Origin: COE1 sp949066965
GTDB lineage: Bacteria; Bacillota; Clostridia; Lachnospirales; Lachnospiraceae
Direction of reading: 5' to 3'
Assembly (NCBI GenBank): GCA_949066965.1
Contig: CARTDA010000001.1
Span: 170,687 to 234,686, forward strand
DNA: 64,000 bases
The position numbers and the translations under genes are program-made. Of this stretch, positions 9,070 to 16,659 are shown piece by piece; the first letter of the stretch is position 1, and each line of letters starts with the position of its first letter. The notes under the pieces are model-generated. The model had not been told where the DNA came from, searched no databases, and was given only the letters and a program-made list of their open reading frames with translations.

Positions 9070-11193
9070 ATGGCAGAGAAGCGCGGAAGCTTGTCAATCA
9101 ACAGCGATAATATTTTCCCGATTATTAAGAAGTGGTTATATTCGGACCACGACATATTCTACAGGGAACTCATTTCAAACGGATGTGATGCCATCACCAA
9201 GCTCAAGAAGCTTGAAATGATGGGCGAGTACGAGTATCCGGAGGACGTAAAGAAGGATATCCATATCATTGTCAATCCGGAGAAAAAGACACTCAAGTTT
9301 ATCGATACCGGACTTGGCATGACAGCTGAGGAGGTCGAGGAGTATATCAATCAGATTGCATTCTCGGGTGCAACGGATTTCATTGAAAAGTACAAGGACA
9401 AGGCGAATGACGACCAGATTATCGGTCATTTCGGACTTGGCTTTTACTCGGCGTTCATGGTGGCGGACGAGGTGCATATCGACACGCTTTCTTACAAGGA
9501 AGGTGCAGTGCCGGTACACTGGGAATGCGACGGCGGCACGGAGTTTGTCATGACCGACGGCGACAGGACGGCAGTCGGGACGGAGATTACACTGTTCATC
9601 AATGAGGACTGCCTTGAGTTCTGCAATGAATACAAGGCAAGGGAAGTCATCAAGAAATACTGTTCGTTCATGCCGTATGAGATTTACCTCGAGAAGGCAA
9701 ATGCCCCTGAGGAGTTTGAGACAATTGACCCGGAGGATAAGCGGGAGGATGATGTTGTCGTAGAGACACTCGAGGAGGAGAAAGAAGTACCGGGTGAGGA
9801 CGGCGCGGAGCCGACCAAGGAAAAGGTCACGAAGCTCAAGATTAAAAAGCGCCCTGTTCCCCTGAATGAGACACATCCGCTCTGGGCGAAGCATCCCAAT
9901 GAGTGCACAAAGGAAGAGTACATTGAATTTTACCGCAAGGTATTTGCGGACTACAAGGAGCCGCTGTTCTGGATTCACCTGAACATGGATTATCCGTTTA
10001 ATATGAAAGGAATCCTTTATTTCCCGAAAATCAACATGGAGTATGAGTCGATTGAGGGGACAATCAAGCTTTACAACAACCAGGTATTTATCGCGGACAA
10101 TATCAAGGAAGTCATTCCGGAGTTCCTGTTGCTGTTAAAGGGTGTCATTGACTGCCCTGACCTGCCGCTGAATGTGTCAAGAAGCGCGTTGCAGAATGAT
10201 GGGTTTGTCACCAAGATTAGCGAGTACATTACCAAGAAGGTTGCCGATAAGCTTTCAGGCATGTGCAAGACGGACAAGGAAAATTACGAGAAGTACTGGG
10301 ATGACATCAGTCCGTTTATCAAGTTTGGCTGCTTAAAGGATGACAAGTTCTGCGAGAAGATGACCGACTATATCCTGTTCAAGAACCTTGACGGCAAGTA
10401 CCTGACGCTCCCGGAGTGCCTTGAAGTGAAAAAGACTGACCCGGATGAGGTGCAGGCCGATGCGGCAGACAGTAACGAAGCTTCAGCGACAGATGCCGAG
10501 ACGGGGGAAAAGGTGGAAGCCGAGGTTGTTGACAAGGATGGGGAGACAGCAGACAGCCCTGCCGGGGATGAAGAGAAAAAGGAAAAGATTATCTATTATG
10601 TGACAGACCTTGTACAGCAGAGCCAGTATGTGAATATGTTCAAGAAGGCAAATATGGACGCGGTCGTGCTTCCTGACAAGATTGACCAGCCGTTCGTGTC
10701 ACAGCTCGAGTCCAAGAACGAGGGCATTAAGTTTGCGCGTATTGACGCCGATTTGACAGACACCTTCAAGGACACCAATTCCGAGAAGGAGGATGAGGAG
10801 CTTACAAAGAAGAGCGAGGAGATATCGGAAGTATTCAAGAAGGCTGTCAAGAATGACAAGATAACCGTGAAGGTGGAAAAACTCAAGAATGAGGACATCG
10901 CCTCAATGATTACGGTTTCCGAGGAATCACGCAGAATGCAGGATATGATGAAGATGTACGCGATGCCGGGCATGGATATGGGCATGATGGGCAGGGAGGG
11001 CGAGACGCTTATCCTCAATGCCAACAACAAGCTGGTGGCGTATGTGCTTGACAACCAGACAGGCGAGAATGTCGATATCATCTGCGAGCAGCTTTATGAC
11101 CTTGCACTGATTCAGCAGGCGCCGCTGCAGCCGGAAGCCATGACGAAGTTTATTGACAGAAGCAACCGGATCATGATGCTCCTGACAAAATAG
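9070..11193 (+). CDS. htpG: Hsp90-family chaperone HtpG with enlarged charged insertions
   Basis: A 707-residue cytosolic Hsp90. The N-terminal GHKL ATPase carries ELISNGCDA (Mg-binding Asn), DTGLGMT and GHFGLGFYSAF lid/glycine motifs. A middle domain and a Met-rich C-terminal dimerisation region (AMPGMDMGMMGR) follow. Two acidic/lysine-rich stretches stand out: about residues 215-265 between the N and middle domains, and about 455-510 (Asp/Glu/Ala-rich). They make the protein clearly longer than E. coli HtpG (624 residues) and recall the charged linker of eukaryotic Hsp90. The ATG at 9070 is preferred over a GTG at 9061 because AAAGGA lies 11 nt upstream and the residues match the family start. 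It is monocistronic, with a CIRCE upstream and double terminators downstream. Confidence 0.96.
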   Translation: MAEKRGSLSINSDNIFPIIKKWLYSDHDIFYRELISNGCDAITKLKKLEMMGEYEYPEDVKKDIHIIVNPEKKTLKFIDTGLGMTAEEVEEYINQIAFSGATDFIEKYKDKANDDQIIGHFGLGFYSAFMVADEVHIDTLSYKEGAVPVHWECDGGTEFVMTDGDRTAVGTEITLFINEDCLEFCNEYKAREVIKKYCSFMPYEIYLEKANAPEEFETIDPEDKREDDVVVETLEEEKEVPGEDGAEPTKEKVTKLKIKKRPVPLNETHPLWAKHPNECTKEEYIEFYRKVFADYKEPLFWIHLNMDYPFNMKGILYFPKINMEYESIEGTIKLYNNQVFIADNIKEVIPEFLLLLKGVIDCPDLPLNVSRSALQNDGFVTKISEYITKKVADKLSGMCKTDKENYEKYWDDISPFIKFGCLKDDKFCEKMTDYILFKNLDGKYLTLPECLEVKKTDPDEVQADAADSNEASATDAETGEKVEAEVVDKDGETADSPAGDEEKKEKIIYYVTDLVQQSQYVNMFKKANMDAVVLPDKIDQPFVSQLESKNEGIKFARIDADLTDTFKDTNSEKEDEELTKKSEEISEVFKKAVKNDKITVKVEKLKNEDIASMITVSEESRRMQDMMKMYAMPGMDMGMMGREGETLILNANNKLVAYVLDNQTGENVDIICEQLYDLALIQQAPLQPEAMTKFIDRSNRIMMLLTK

Positions 11194-11215
11194 TCCCCGC
11201 AAATAATGAAAAAAT

Positions 11216-11241
11216 CGAGTAGGGAAGACTTTCCCTACTCG
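11216..11241. terminator. first of two hairpins after htpG
   Basis: A perfect 11-bp stem CGAGTAGGGAA/TTCCCTACTCG with a 4-base loop. It has no T tract of its own on the plus strand, and it stands 9 bp before a second hairpin. Confidence 0.6.
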
Positions 11242-11249
11242 CTGCGCAT

Positions 11250-11290
11250 AAAAATAACGATTCAACCGGAATGTTGAATCGTTATTTTTA
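11250..11290. terminator. bidirectional terminator between htpG and the minus-strand hypothetical
   Basis: A perfect 17-bp stem (11250-11266 and 11273-11289) with an AT-rich base, so that each strand ends in a U tract after the hairpin. Confidence 0.9.
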
Positions 11291-11308
11291 TTCCCTTTTA
11301 CACATTTC

Positions 11309-11851
11309 TTACTTTGGGGATTCCATCACATAGAGTTGAGTCATGCGGTCGCTCCCAACGAACCATGAGTCTTTGTCCTTCGTACCAGTAACCTGGCAAA
11401 GTGTCGAACAGATGCCAAGCGTGGGATTCCACAGATAGTCACGCTCCTCATAAATGCCGAGCAGAATTTTCCTGTCCACAAGTCCCGTAAAGCCAAGCTC
11501 CTTCACAGGCTGCAATCCGAGTTCAAAGCCGAGCCGAGGATTCTGCGTGGAAACAATAATGCCTTCCTTGAGAATGTTGCGTATCATCACACTCTCATAA
11601 CATTTCTGAACAATGCCTACCATACGTATCTCACTTGCGCGTGTCAGGTTTTCATCGCGCAAATCAGTCTGCAGCAAATACCTTCCGTCCTTGGTTGGAA
11701 ATGTAAAGTTTTCATCAGCAACATCAGAATAAAGTACGAAACGTCCAACGCCAAGATACATGGCGGGATATTCCTTGCCACAGTACATTACATAGAGACC
11801 ACCACGGTATTCACCGGTTGAAGTGCCTTCAAATTCAAAACTCTCCTTCAT
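11309..11851 (-). CDS. hypothetical protein, cytoplasmic, beta-rich
   Basis: A 180-residue protein that I do not recognise. No signal peptide or membrane segment is visible. The sequence alternates short hydrophobic strands and charged turns, consistent with a beta-rich fold, and has five cysteines (24, 93, 150, 154 and neighbours) without a clear metal motif. The ATG at 11851 has AAAGGGAG-like sequence upstream on the minus strand. It is single, ending at the htpG terminator. A lineage-restricted protein is the simplest reading; function unknown. Confidence 0.55.
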   Translation of the reverse strand: MKESFEFEGTSTGEYRGGLYVMYCGKEYPAMYLGVGRFVLYSDVADENFTFPTKDGRYLLQTDLRDENLTRASEIRMVGIVQKCYESVMIRNILKEGIIVSTQNPRLGFELGLQPVKELGFTGLVDRKILLGIYEERDYLWNPTLGICSTLCQVTGTKDKDSWFVGSDRMTQLYVMESPK

Positions 11852-12130
11852 TTTGCGTCTCCCTTTTTCCGATATTTCGCTGTAACTGTCCTGGTTTTAC
11901 ACAGTCACATTATCTAAGGATCTATAAATAAATAGCTTTACAATCTTGCTTGCCTATGTCTCCGATTGCACAGGCCAAAGACATATTCAGCGCAATATTG
12001 CAATGTTATTTCTTTACAGCTCCTAAAAAATAAGCACAAATTGTCAGCTAAAACTATCATATTATATGATTTGGATAATGACAAGGGGTTGGAGGCGAGG
12101 AAAATAACTGCAACACACTTTTGACAAAAA

Positions 12131-12158
12131 AGTATATTTTTTCGAAAAAACTTATACT
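12131..12158. promoter_or_regulatory. AT-rich near-palindrome in the pilT upstream region
   Basis: AGTATATTTTTT CG AAAAAA CT TATACT is a near-perfect palindrome in the 480-bp gene-free stretch 11852-12331. It could be a regulator site. The rest of the stretch is AT-rich DNA plus the pilT promoter; I see no other gene in it. Confidence 0.35.
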
Positions 12159-12203
12159 TTATAAACTATATAAAAATTACGGAAAATATTCCTTATAATT
12201 TCG

Positions 12204-12232
12204 TTGATAAAGTACAAATAGAATGATATTAT
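12204..12232 (+). promoter_or_regulatory. promoter for the PilT-like ATPase
   Basis: TTGATA (12204-12209), a 17-bp spacer and TATTAT (12227-12232), leaving a leader of about 90 nt before the coding start. Confidence 0.6.
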
Positions 12233-12331
12233 TAATGTAATGGTGAAATTGTAAATACATTTCCGGCTATGCGGAGATGAAACGGTAAGACTGAAGAGCT
12301 ATACTTTAAGATGGAAAGGCAGGGCAATCAT

Positions 12332-13390
12332 ATGGCACAGACGGTTGAGGAAATATTGTCAGCGGCAAAAAGGGCAGGGGCTTCTGACGTGCACATTACT
12401 GTAGGCATACCGCCTAAGATGCGGGTGAACGGCAAGCTGATTACGATGGAGGGGGAGCGGCTGATGCCTGCGGACACCATGGTGATAGCGGAATCGGTAA
12501 TGAATGAAAACCAGAAACAGCGTTTTGATGAGAAGGGCGAGGTGGATATGTCCTTTGCCATAGCGGGGGAGGGGCGTTACCGTGTGAATGTATATAAGCA
12601 GAGAGGTTCTGCCGCGATGGCGTTCCGTCTGGTGGACACTGTTGTCCCGGCGCCCGAGGCATTGGGTGTGCCGGCTTCGGTTATCGACCTCTATCAGAAA
12701 AAAAGGGGGCTGATACTTGTCACGGGACCGACAGGAAGCGGCAAGTCCACAACGCTTGCTGCGATTATAGACAAGATTAACAACAACCGTGAGGCACATG
12801 TCATCACGCTGGAGGATCCGATTGAGTATCTGCACCAGCATAAGCAGGCGATTGTCAACCAGAGGGAAATCGGACTGGACACCATGTCCTATGCCAATGC
12901 ACTGCGCGCCGCGCTGCGCGAGGACCCGGATGTGATTCTTGTGGGGGAGATGAGGGATTTTGAGACCATCAGTGTAGCGATTACGGCTGCCGAGACCGGT
13001 CATCTTGTGCTTTCAACCCTGCATACCATCGGTGCGGCAAGTACCGTGGACAGAGTGATTGACGTATTTCCGCCGCACCAGCAGCAGCAGATCAGGGTGC
13101 AGCTTGCGAACGTGCTTGAGGCAGTCATATCGCAGCAGCTTATTCCGATGATAGGTGGAAAGGGACGGGCGGCAGCGTTTGAGGTGCTCCATACCAATTC
13201 CGCAGTCAGAAACCTGATACGTGAGGGAAAGACCCATCAGATAACAAGTGTTATGCAGACAAACAGGAAAATGGGAATGATAACGATGGATGACGCGCTG
13301 GCACAGCTTTACAAGGAGTACAAGATTGACAGGGAGGCAGCAATCCAGTATGCCCAGGATCCGGAAGTCCTAAAGAATAAACTTTTTTAA
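12332..13390 (+). CDS. pilT: PilT-type retraction ATPase
   Basis: A 352-residue member of the secretion/pilus ATPase superfamily, closest to PilT. It has an N-terminal PAS-like domain (1-100), Walker A GPTGSGKST (about 131-139), the Asp box LEDPIEY, Walker B DVILVGEMRD (about 202-211), the His box and the AIRNLIR-like PilT signature (here AVRNLIREGK, about 289-298). It powers depolymerisation of type IV pili from the cytoplasmic face. I chose the ATG at 12332, with AGGG 7 nt upstream; an ATG at 12311 has no ribosome binding site. No other pilus genes adjoin it, so pilins and assembly ATPase must be elsewhere, or this ATPase has another job. Confidence 0.9.
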   Translation: MAQTVEEILSAAKRAGASDVHITVGIPPKMRVNGKLITMEGERLMPADTMVIAESVMNENQKQRFDEKGEVDMSFAIAGEGRYRVNVYKQRGSAAMAFRLVDTVVPAPEALGVPASVIDLYQKKRGLILVTGPTGSGKSTTLAAIIDKINNNREAHVITLEDPIEYLHQHKQAIVNQREIGLDTMSYANALRAALREDPDVILVGEMRDFETISVAITAAETGHLVLSTLHTIGAASTVDRVIDVFPPHQQQQIRVQLANVLEAVISQQLIPMIGGKGRAAAFEVLHTNSAVRNLIREGKTHQITSVMQTNRKMGMITMDDALAQLYKEYKIDREAAIQYAQDPEVLKNKLF

Positions 13391-13417
13391 AATTTTATTA
13401 AAATATGTATTTTAAAA

Positions 13418-13463
13418 TCTCCTGTTATTATATCTGGGCAATATAGTAACAGGAGACTTTTTT
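13418..13463 (+). terminator. pilT terminator
   Basis: TCTCCTGTTA (13418-13427) pairs with TAACAGGAGA (13447-13456) and is followed by CTTTTTT. Confidence 0.85.
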
Positions 13464-13514
13464 AATTTTATAATTTATAAGAATTAAATGACAAATCAGA
13501 TAAAATAGTTTAAA

Positions 13515-13566
13515 ATATTGGTAATCGTCCGGCGGCGCAAAGCCGGTGCCGGCAAATAACCAATAT
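13515..13566 (+). promoter_or_regulatory. structured leader element before the DUF1653 gene
   Basis: An outer 8-bp stem ATATTGGT/ACCAATAT encloses a GC-rich inner stem (CCGGCGGC with GCC/GGTGCCGG, loop GCAAA). It ends two bases before the AAGGAAGG ribosome binding site. In RNA it could fold into a compact two-stem element that affects translation of the DUF1653 gene. Confidence 0.4.
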
Positions 13567-13586
13567 AAGGAAGGTAGGAATGCAGT

Positions 13587-14180
13587 ATGAGACCAAATCC
13601 CAGACCACAGGAAATATACAGGCATTTTAAGGGAAACATTTACCAGATTATTACCCTGGCACGCCACTCGGAAACCGGTGCGAAAATGGTAGTGTACCAG
13701 CAGCTCTATGCGCCCTATGAAGTCTATGCGCGTCCACTAGAAATGTTTATGAGCCGTATAGATACCAGGAAATACCCGAATGAGAAGCAGGCGTACCGCT
13801 TTGAAAAGCTGGATGTCTGGGGAGAGGAATGTGTGGAAAAACCAAGGGAGACGTCGGCGGAGACGCTGAACAGGATTCTGGGCAGGGGGAAAAAGGAGCC
13901 GCCGGCACAGGAGGCGCCTGTGAAGGAAAGCGATTCAGGAAATACGGAGGAAAATGGGCTGGACCCGGGGCTTCTGGAGTTTCTTGATGCGGACAGCTAT
14001 GAGAAAAAGCTTCAGGTACTTAGTTCGCTTCACCCGAGAATAACAGATGCTATGATTGATACAATGGCTGCCAGCCTCGACACGGAAATAAAGGAGGGCG
14101 ATATTGAGATGCGGTACAGTGAGATGAAATGCTGCCTGATTACGATGGAGCGGTTTGAGTGTAACCGGCTGAGACCCTGA
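13587..14180 (+). CDS. DUF1653-domain protein
   Basis: A 197-residue cytoplasmic protein. Its N-terminal 75 residues match DUF1653: RHFKGNIYQI, HSETGAKMVVYQQLY and VYARPLEMF segments followed by KYP...YRFE. This is a small beta-domain of unknown function, sometimes attached to phosphatase or regulatory proteins. The middle (90-130) is a Pro/Glu linker and the C-terminal 65 residues are helical and charged. The ATG has GGAAGG about 12 nt upstream. It is followed at 27 bp by the duplicated leader of the glycosyltransferase gene. The role is unknown; the domain assignment is firm. Confidence 0.8.
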   Translation: MRPNPRPQEIYRHFKGNIYQIITLARHSETGAKMVVYQQLYAPYEVYARPLEMFMSRIDTRKYPNEKQAYRFEKLDVWGEECVEKPRETSAETLNRILGRGKKEPPAQEAPVKESDSGNTEENGLDPGLLEFLDADSYEKKLQVLSSLHPRITDAMIDTMAASLDTEIKEGDIEMRYSEMKCCLITMERFECNRLRP

Positions 14181-14230
14181 CAAGGGAGATAAAACGGAGG
14201 ATTACTGTGAAAAATAAATTTTTCACAGGG

Positions 14231-14278
14231 CAAATTTGTGCTTGCGCCCAAATTCGCAGACTTTGGCAAGAATGGAGG
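14231..14278 (+). repeat. dispersed leader repeat, family C, copy 1
   Basis: The sequence from AAATTTGTGCTTGCGCCC to GGCAAGAATGGAGG recurs, with small changes, directly before nrdR (29895-29942). Here it supplies the ribosome binding site of the glycosyltransferase. It lies between direct copies of GGAGGATTACT(G/A)TGAAA (14196-14212 and 14274-14290), as expected if a segment of about 78 bp was inserted with target duplication. Confidence 0.6.
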
Positions 14279-14284
14279 ATTACT

Positions 14285-15310
14285 ATGAAATTATTGTCTA
14301 TCGCGATACCCTGCTATAATTCGGCAGCGTATATGCGTAAATGTGTTGATTCACTGCTTCCGGGTGGTGAGGATGTGGAAATTATTATTGTGAATGACGG
14401 GTCAAAGGACGACACGCCGGTTATCGCAGAGGAGTACCGGGAGCGTTTTCCGAGCATTGTCAAGGTGGTAAACAAGGAAAATGGCGGCCATGGTTCTGCC
14501 GTGAACGCGGGAATTGAGCAGGCGAGCGGACTGTATTTTAAGGTTGTGGACAGCGACGACTGGGTAAGCCAGAGCGCCTATATCCAGATATTAAACAAGC
14601 TCAAGGAGCTGCTTCGGGGCGGAAATTCCATCGATATGTTTATCAGCAATTTTGTCTATGAGAAAGAGGGGGAGAAGCGCAAAAAGGCGATTAAGTACCA
14701 CCATGCACTGCCGCAGGATGAAATTTTCACATGGAAGGATGTCCGTCATTTCAGGGTGGGGCAGTATATCCTGATGCATTCCGTGATTTACAGGACAAAG
14801 CTCCTGCGGGACTGTGGATTAAAGCTTCCGGAGCACACTTTTTATGTGGACAATATCTTTGTGTTCAAGCCGCTGCCAAACGTAAAGACCATGTTTTATA
14901 TGGATGTCAATTTCTACCGTTATTTTATTGGCAGGGAGGATCAGTCCGTGAATGAGCAGGTCATGATAGGAAGGATTGACCAGCAGATTAAGGTCAACAA
15001 GCTGATGGTTGATTACTATGTGGAGGAAAAGCAGCGGATCCTTGCAAACGGCAAGGTGCGCAAGTATATGGTCAATTATCTCGATATTATTACGACAGTA
15101 TCGTCTGTCCTGCTGATACGCTCTGGGCTGGAAGAGAACCTGGAAAAGAAAAAGGAGCTCTGGCAGTATATCCGCTCAAAGGATAAGGTGTTATGGATGC
15201 GCCTCAGGATGGGAATTCTCGGAAATGCAATGAACCTTCCGGGAAAGCTTGGAAGAAGGATTACAATAGACGGCTATAAAATATGCCAGCGAATTTTCCA
15301 TTTTAATTAA
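14285..15310 (+). CDS. family 2 glycosyltransferase
   Basis: A 341-residue GT-A fold transferase with SIAIPCYNSA at the start, the IIIVNDGSKDDT nucleotide-binding segment (about 31-42) and a VDSDDWV metal-binding DxD-type motif (about 93-98). No membrane segment is evident, so it acts at the cytoplasmic face on a nucleotide sugar, probably for a surface glycan. Start at ATG 14285 with GGAGG 6 nt upstream; an upstream in-frame GTG (14207) also has a GGAGG because this stretch is duplicated. It stands alone, not in a polysaccharide cluster, so donor and acceptor are unknown. Confidence 0.85.
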   Translation: MKLLSIAIPCYNSAAYMRKCVDSLLPGGEDVEIIIVNDGSKDDTPVIAEEYRERFPSIVKVVNKENGGHGSAVNAGIEQASGLYFKVVDSDDWVSQSAYIQILNKLKELLRGGNSIDMFISNFVYEKEGEKRKKAIKYHHALPQDEIFTWKDVRHFRVGQYILMHSVIYRTKLLRDCGLKLPEHTFYVDNIFVFKPLPNVKTMFYMDVNFYRYFIGREDQSVNEQVMIGRIDQQIKVNKLMVDYYVEEKQRILANGKVRKYMVNYLDIITTVSSVLLIRSGLEENLEKKKELWQYIRSKDKVLWMRLRMGILGNAMNLPGKLGRRITIDGYKICQRIFHFN

Positions 15311-15327
15311 TTTCATATACATTTGCC

Positions 15328-15356
15328 TTGTAAAATAGTCTGAAAAAAGGTATACT
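15328..15356 (+). promoter_or_regulatory. glyA promoter
   Basis: TTGTAA (15328-15333), a 17-bp spacer and TATACT (15351-15356), 58 bp before the glyA start. Confidence 0.6.
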
Positions 15357-15414
15357 AAAACATGTTTATATTTTTTAGGGACGATTCAAATTTGTAGATA
15401 TGGAGGAAAGTTTC

Positions 15415-16653
15415 ATGTATTCACTTGATGAGGTAAGAAAGGCAGACCCACAGATTGCAGATGCGATTGTGGAGGAGCAGGAGCGGCAGAACAGCCATAT
15501 AGAACTGATTGCGTCAGAGAACTGGGTCAGCAAGGCAGTCATGGCGGCAATGGGAAGCCCGCTGACAAATAAATATGCGGAGGGATATCCGGGAAAAAGA
15601 TACTATGGCGGATGCGAATGCGTCGATGTGGTGGAAAACCTTGCGATTGAGCGTGCAAAAGAGCTTTTTGGCTGTGATTATGCGAATGTCCAGCCGCATT
15701 CGGGGGCACAGGCGAACATGGCAGTGCAGTTTGCGGTTTTGCAGCCAGGTGACACCATCATGGGCATGAACCTTGACCATGGCGGGCATCTTACGCATGG
15801 TTCACCGGTCAATATGTCCGGAAAGTATTTTCATGTAGTGCCATATGGCGTGGATGACAACGGCGTTCTGGACTATGACAGGATGCGCGAGCTGGCGCTG
15901 GAATGCAGACCGAAGATGATTATAGCAGGCGCAAGCGCATACGCGAGGACGATTGATTTTAAGCGGTTCAGGGAAGTCTGCGACGAGGTGGGCGCAGTCC
16001 TGATGGTGGACATGGCGCACATTGCAGGCCTTGTGGCGGCGGGAATCCATCCGAGCCCGATGCCGTACGCCGATGTTGTGACGACGACGACACATAAGAC
16101 ATTAAGGGGACCGCGCGGCGGCTTGATTCTTGCAAACAAGGAGGCTGCGGAAAAATATAACTTTAACAAGGCAATTTTCCCTGGAATACAGGGTGGTCCG
16201 CTGATGCATGTCATCGCGGCGAAGGCTGTCTGCTTCCAGGAAGCGCTCGGTGAGGACTTTAAGGCTTACCAGCAGCAGATCGTAAAGAATGCGCAGGCGC
16301 TCTGCAAGGGACTGACGGACAGGGACATTAAGATTGTTTCAGGCGGTACGGACAACCATCTGATGCTTGTGGATCTCACTACATATGAGCTCACAGGAAA
16401 GGCTGTTGAGAAGCTTATGGATGAGGCACACATTACATGTAACAAGAACACGATTCCAAACGACCCGAAGTCACCGTTCGTCACAAGCGGCATCCGGCTT
16501 GGAACACCGGCTGTCACGAGCCGTGGCATGAAGGAGGATGACATGGATGATATTGCCGAGGCAATTTCCATGGTAATCAAGGAGCAGGAGAATGGAGTAG
16601 CAGGTGCGCGGGCGATTGTCCAGAAGCTTACGGATAAATACCCATTAATCTAA
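15415..16653 (+). CDS. glyA: serine hydroxymethyltransferase
   Basis: A 412-residue PLP enzyme that interconverts serine and glycine with tetrahydrofolate, supplying one-carbon units in the cytoplasm. Visible family motifs are HIELIASENWVS at the N-terminus, the YYGGCE segment, and the VTTTTHKTLRGPRGG block whose Lys binds PLP (about residue 227). The ATG at 15415 is chosen because GGAGGA ends 7 nt before it; an ATG at 15400 lies upstream of that site and has none of its own. Length and residues are standard. The next gene begins 6 bp after the stop, indicating an operon. Confidence 0.96.
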   Translation: MYSLDEVRKADPQIADAIVEEQERQNSHIELIASENWVSKAVMAAMGSPLTNKYAEGYPGKRYYGGCECVDVVENLAIERAKELFGCDYANVQPHSGAQANMAVQFAVLQPGDTIMGMNLDHGGHLTHGSPVNMSGKYFHVVPYGVDDNGVLDYDRMRELALECRPKMIIAGASAYARTIDFKRFREVCDEVGAVLMVDMAHIAGLVAAGIHPSPMPYADVVTTTTHKTLRGPRGGLILANKEAAEKYNFNKAIFPGIQGGPLMHVIAAKAVCFQEALGEDFKAYQQQIVKNAQALCKGLTDRDIKIVSGGTDNHLMLVDLTTYELTGKAVEKLMDEAHITCNKNTIPNDPKSPFVTSGIRLGTPAVTSRGMKEDDMDDIAEAISMVIKEQENGVAGARAIVQKLTDKYPLI

Positions 16654-16659
16654 GGGATT

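Noticed and set aside
9175..9978. 267-codon minus-strand frame inside htpG
   Set aside because: A shadow of conserved htpG codons with no start signal or domain.
13520..13590. c-di-GMP-I riboswitch candidate
   Set aside because: Only a short stretch resembles the core; the first half of the aptamer and the GGTAGG-helix partner are missing.
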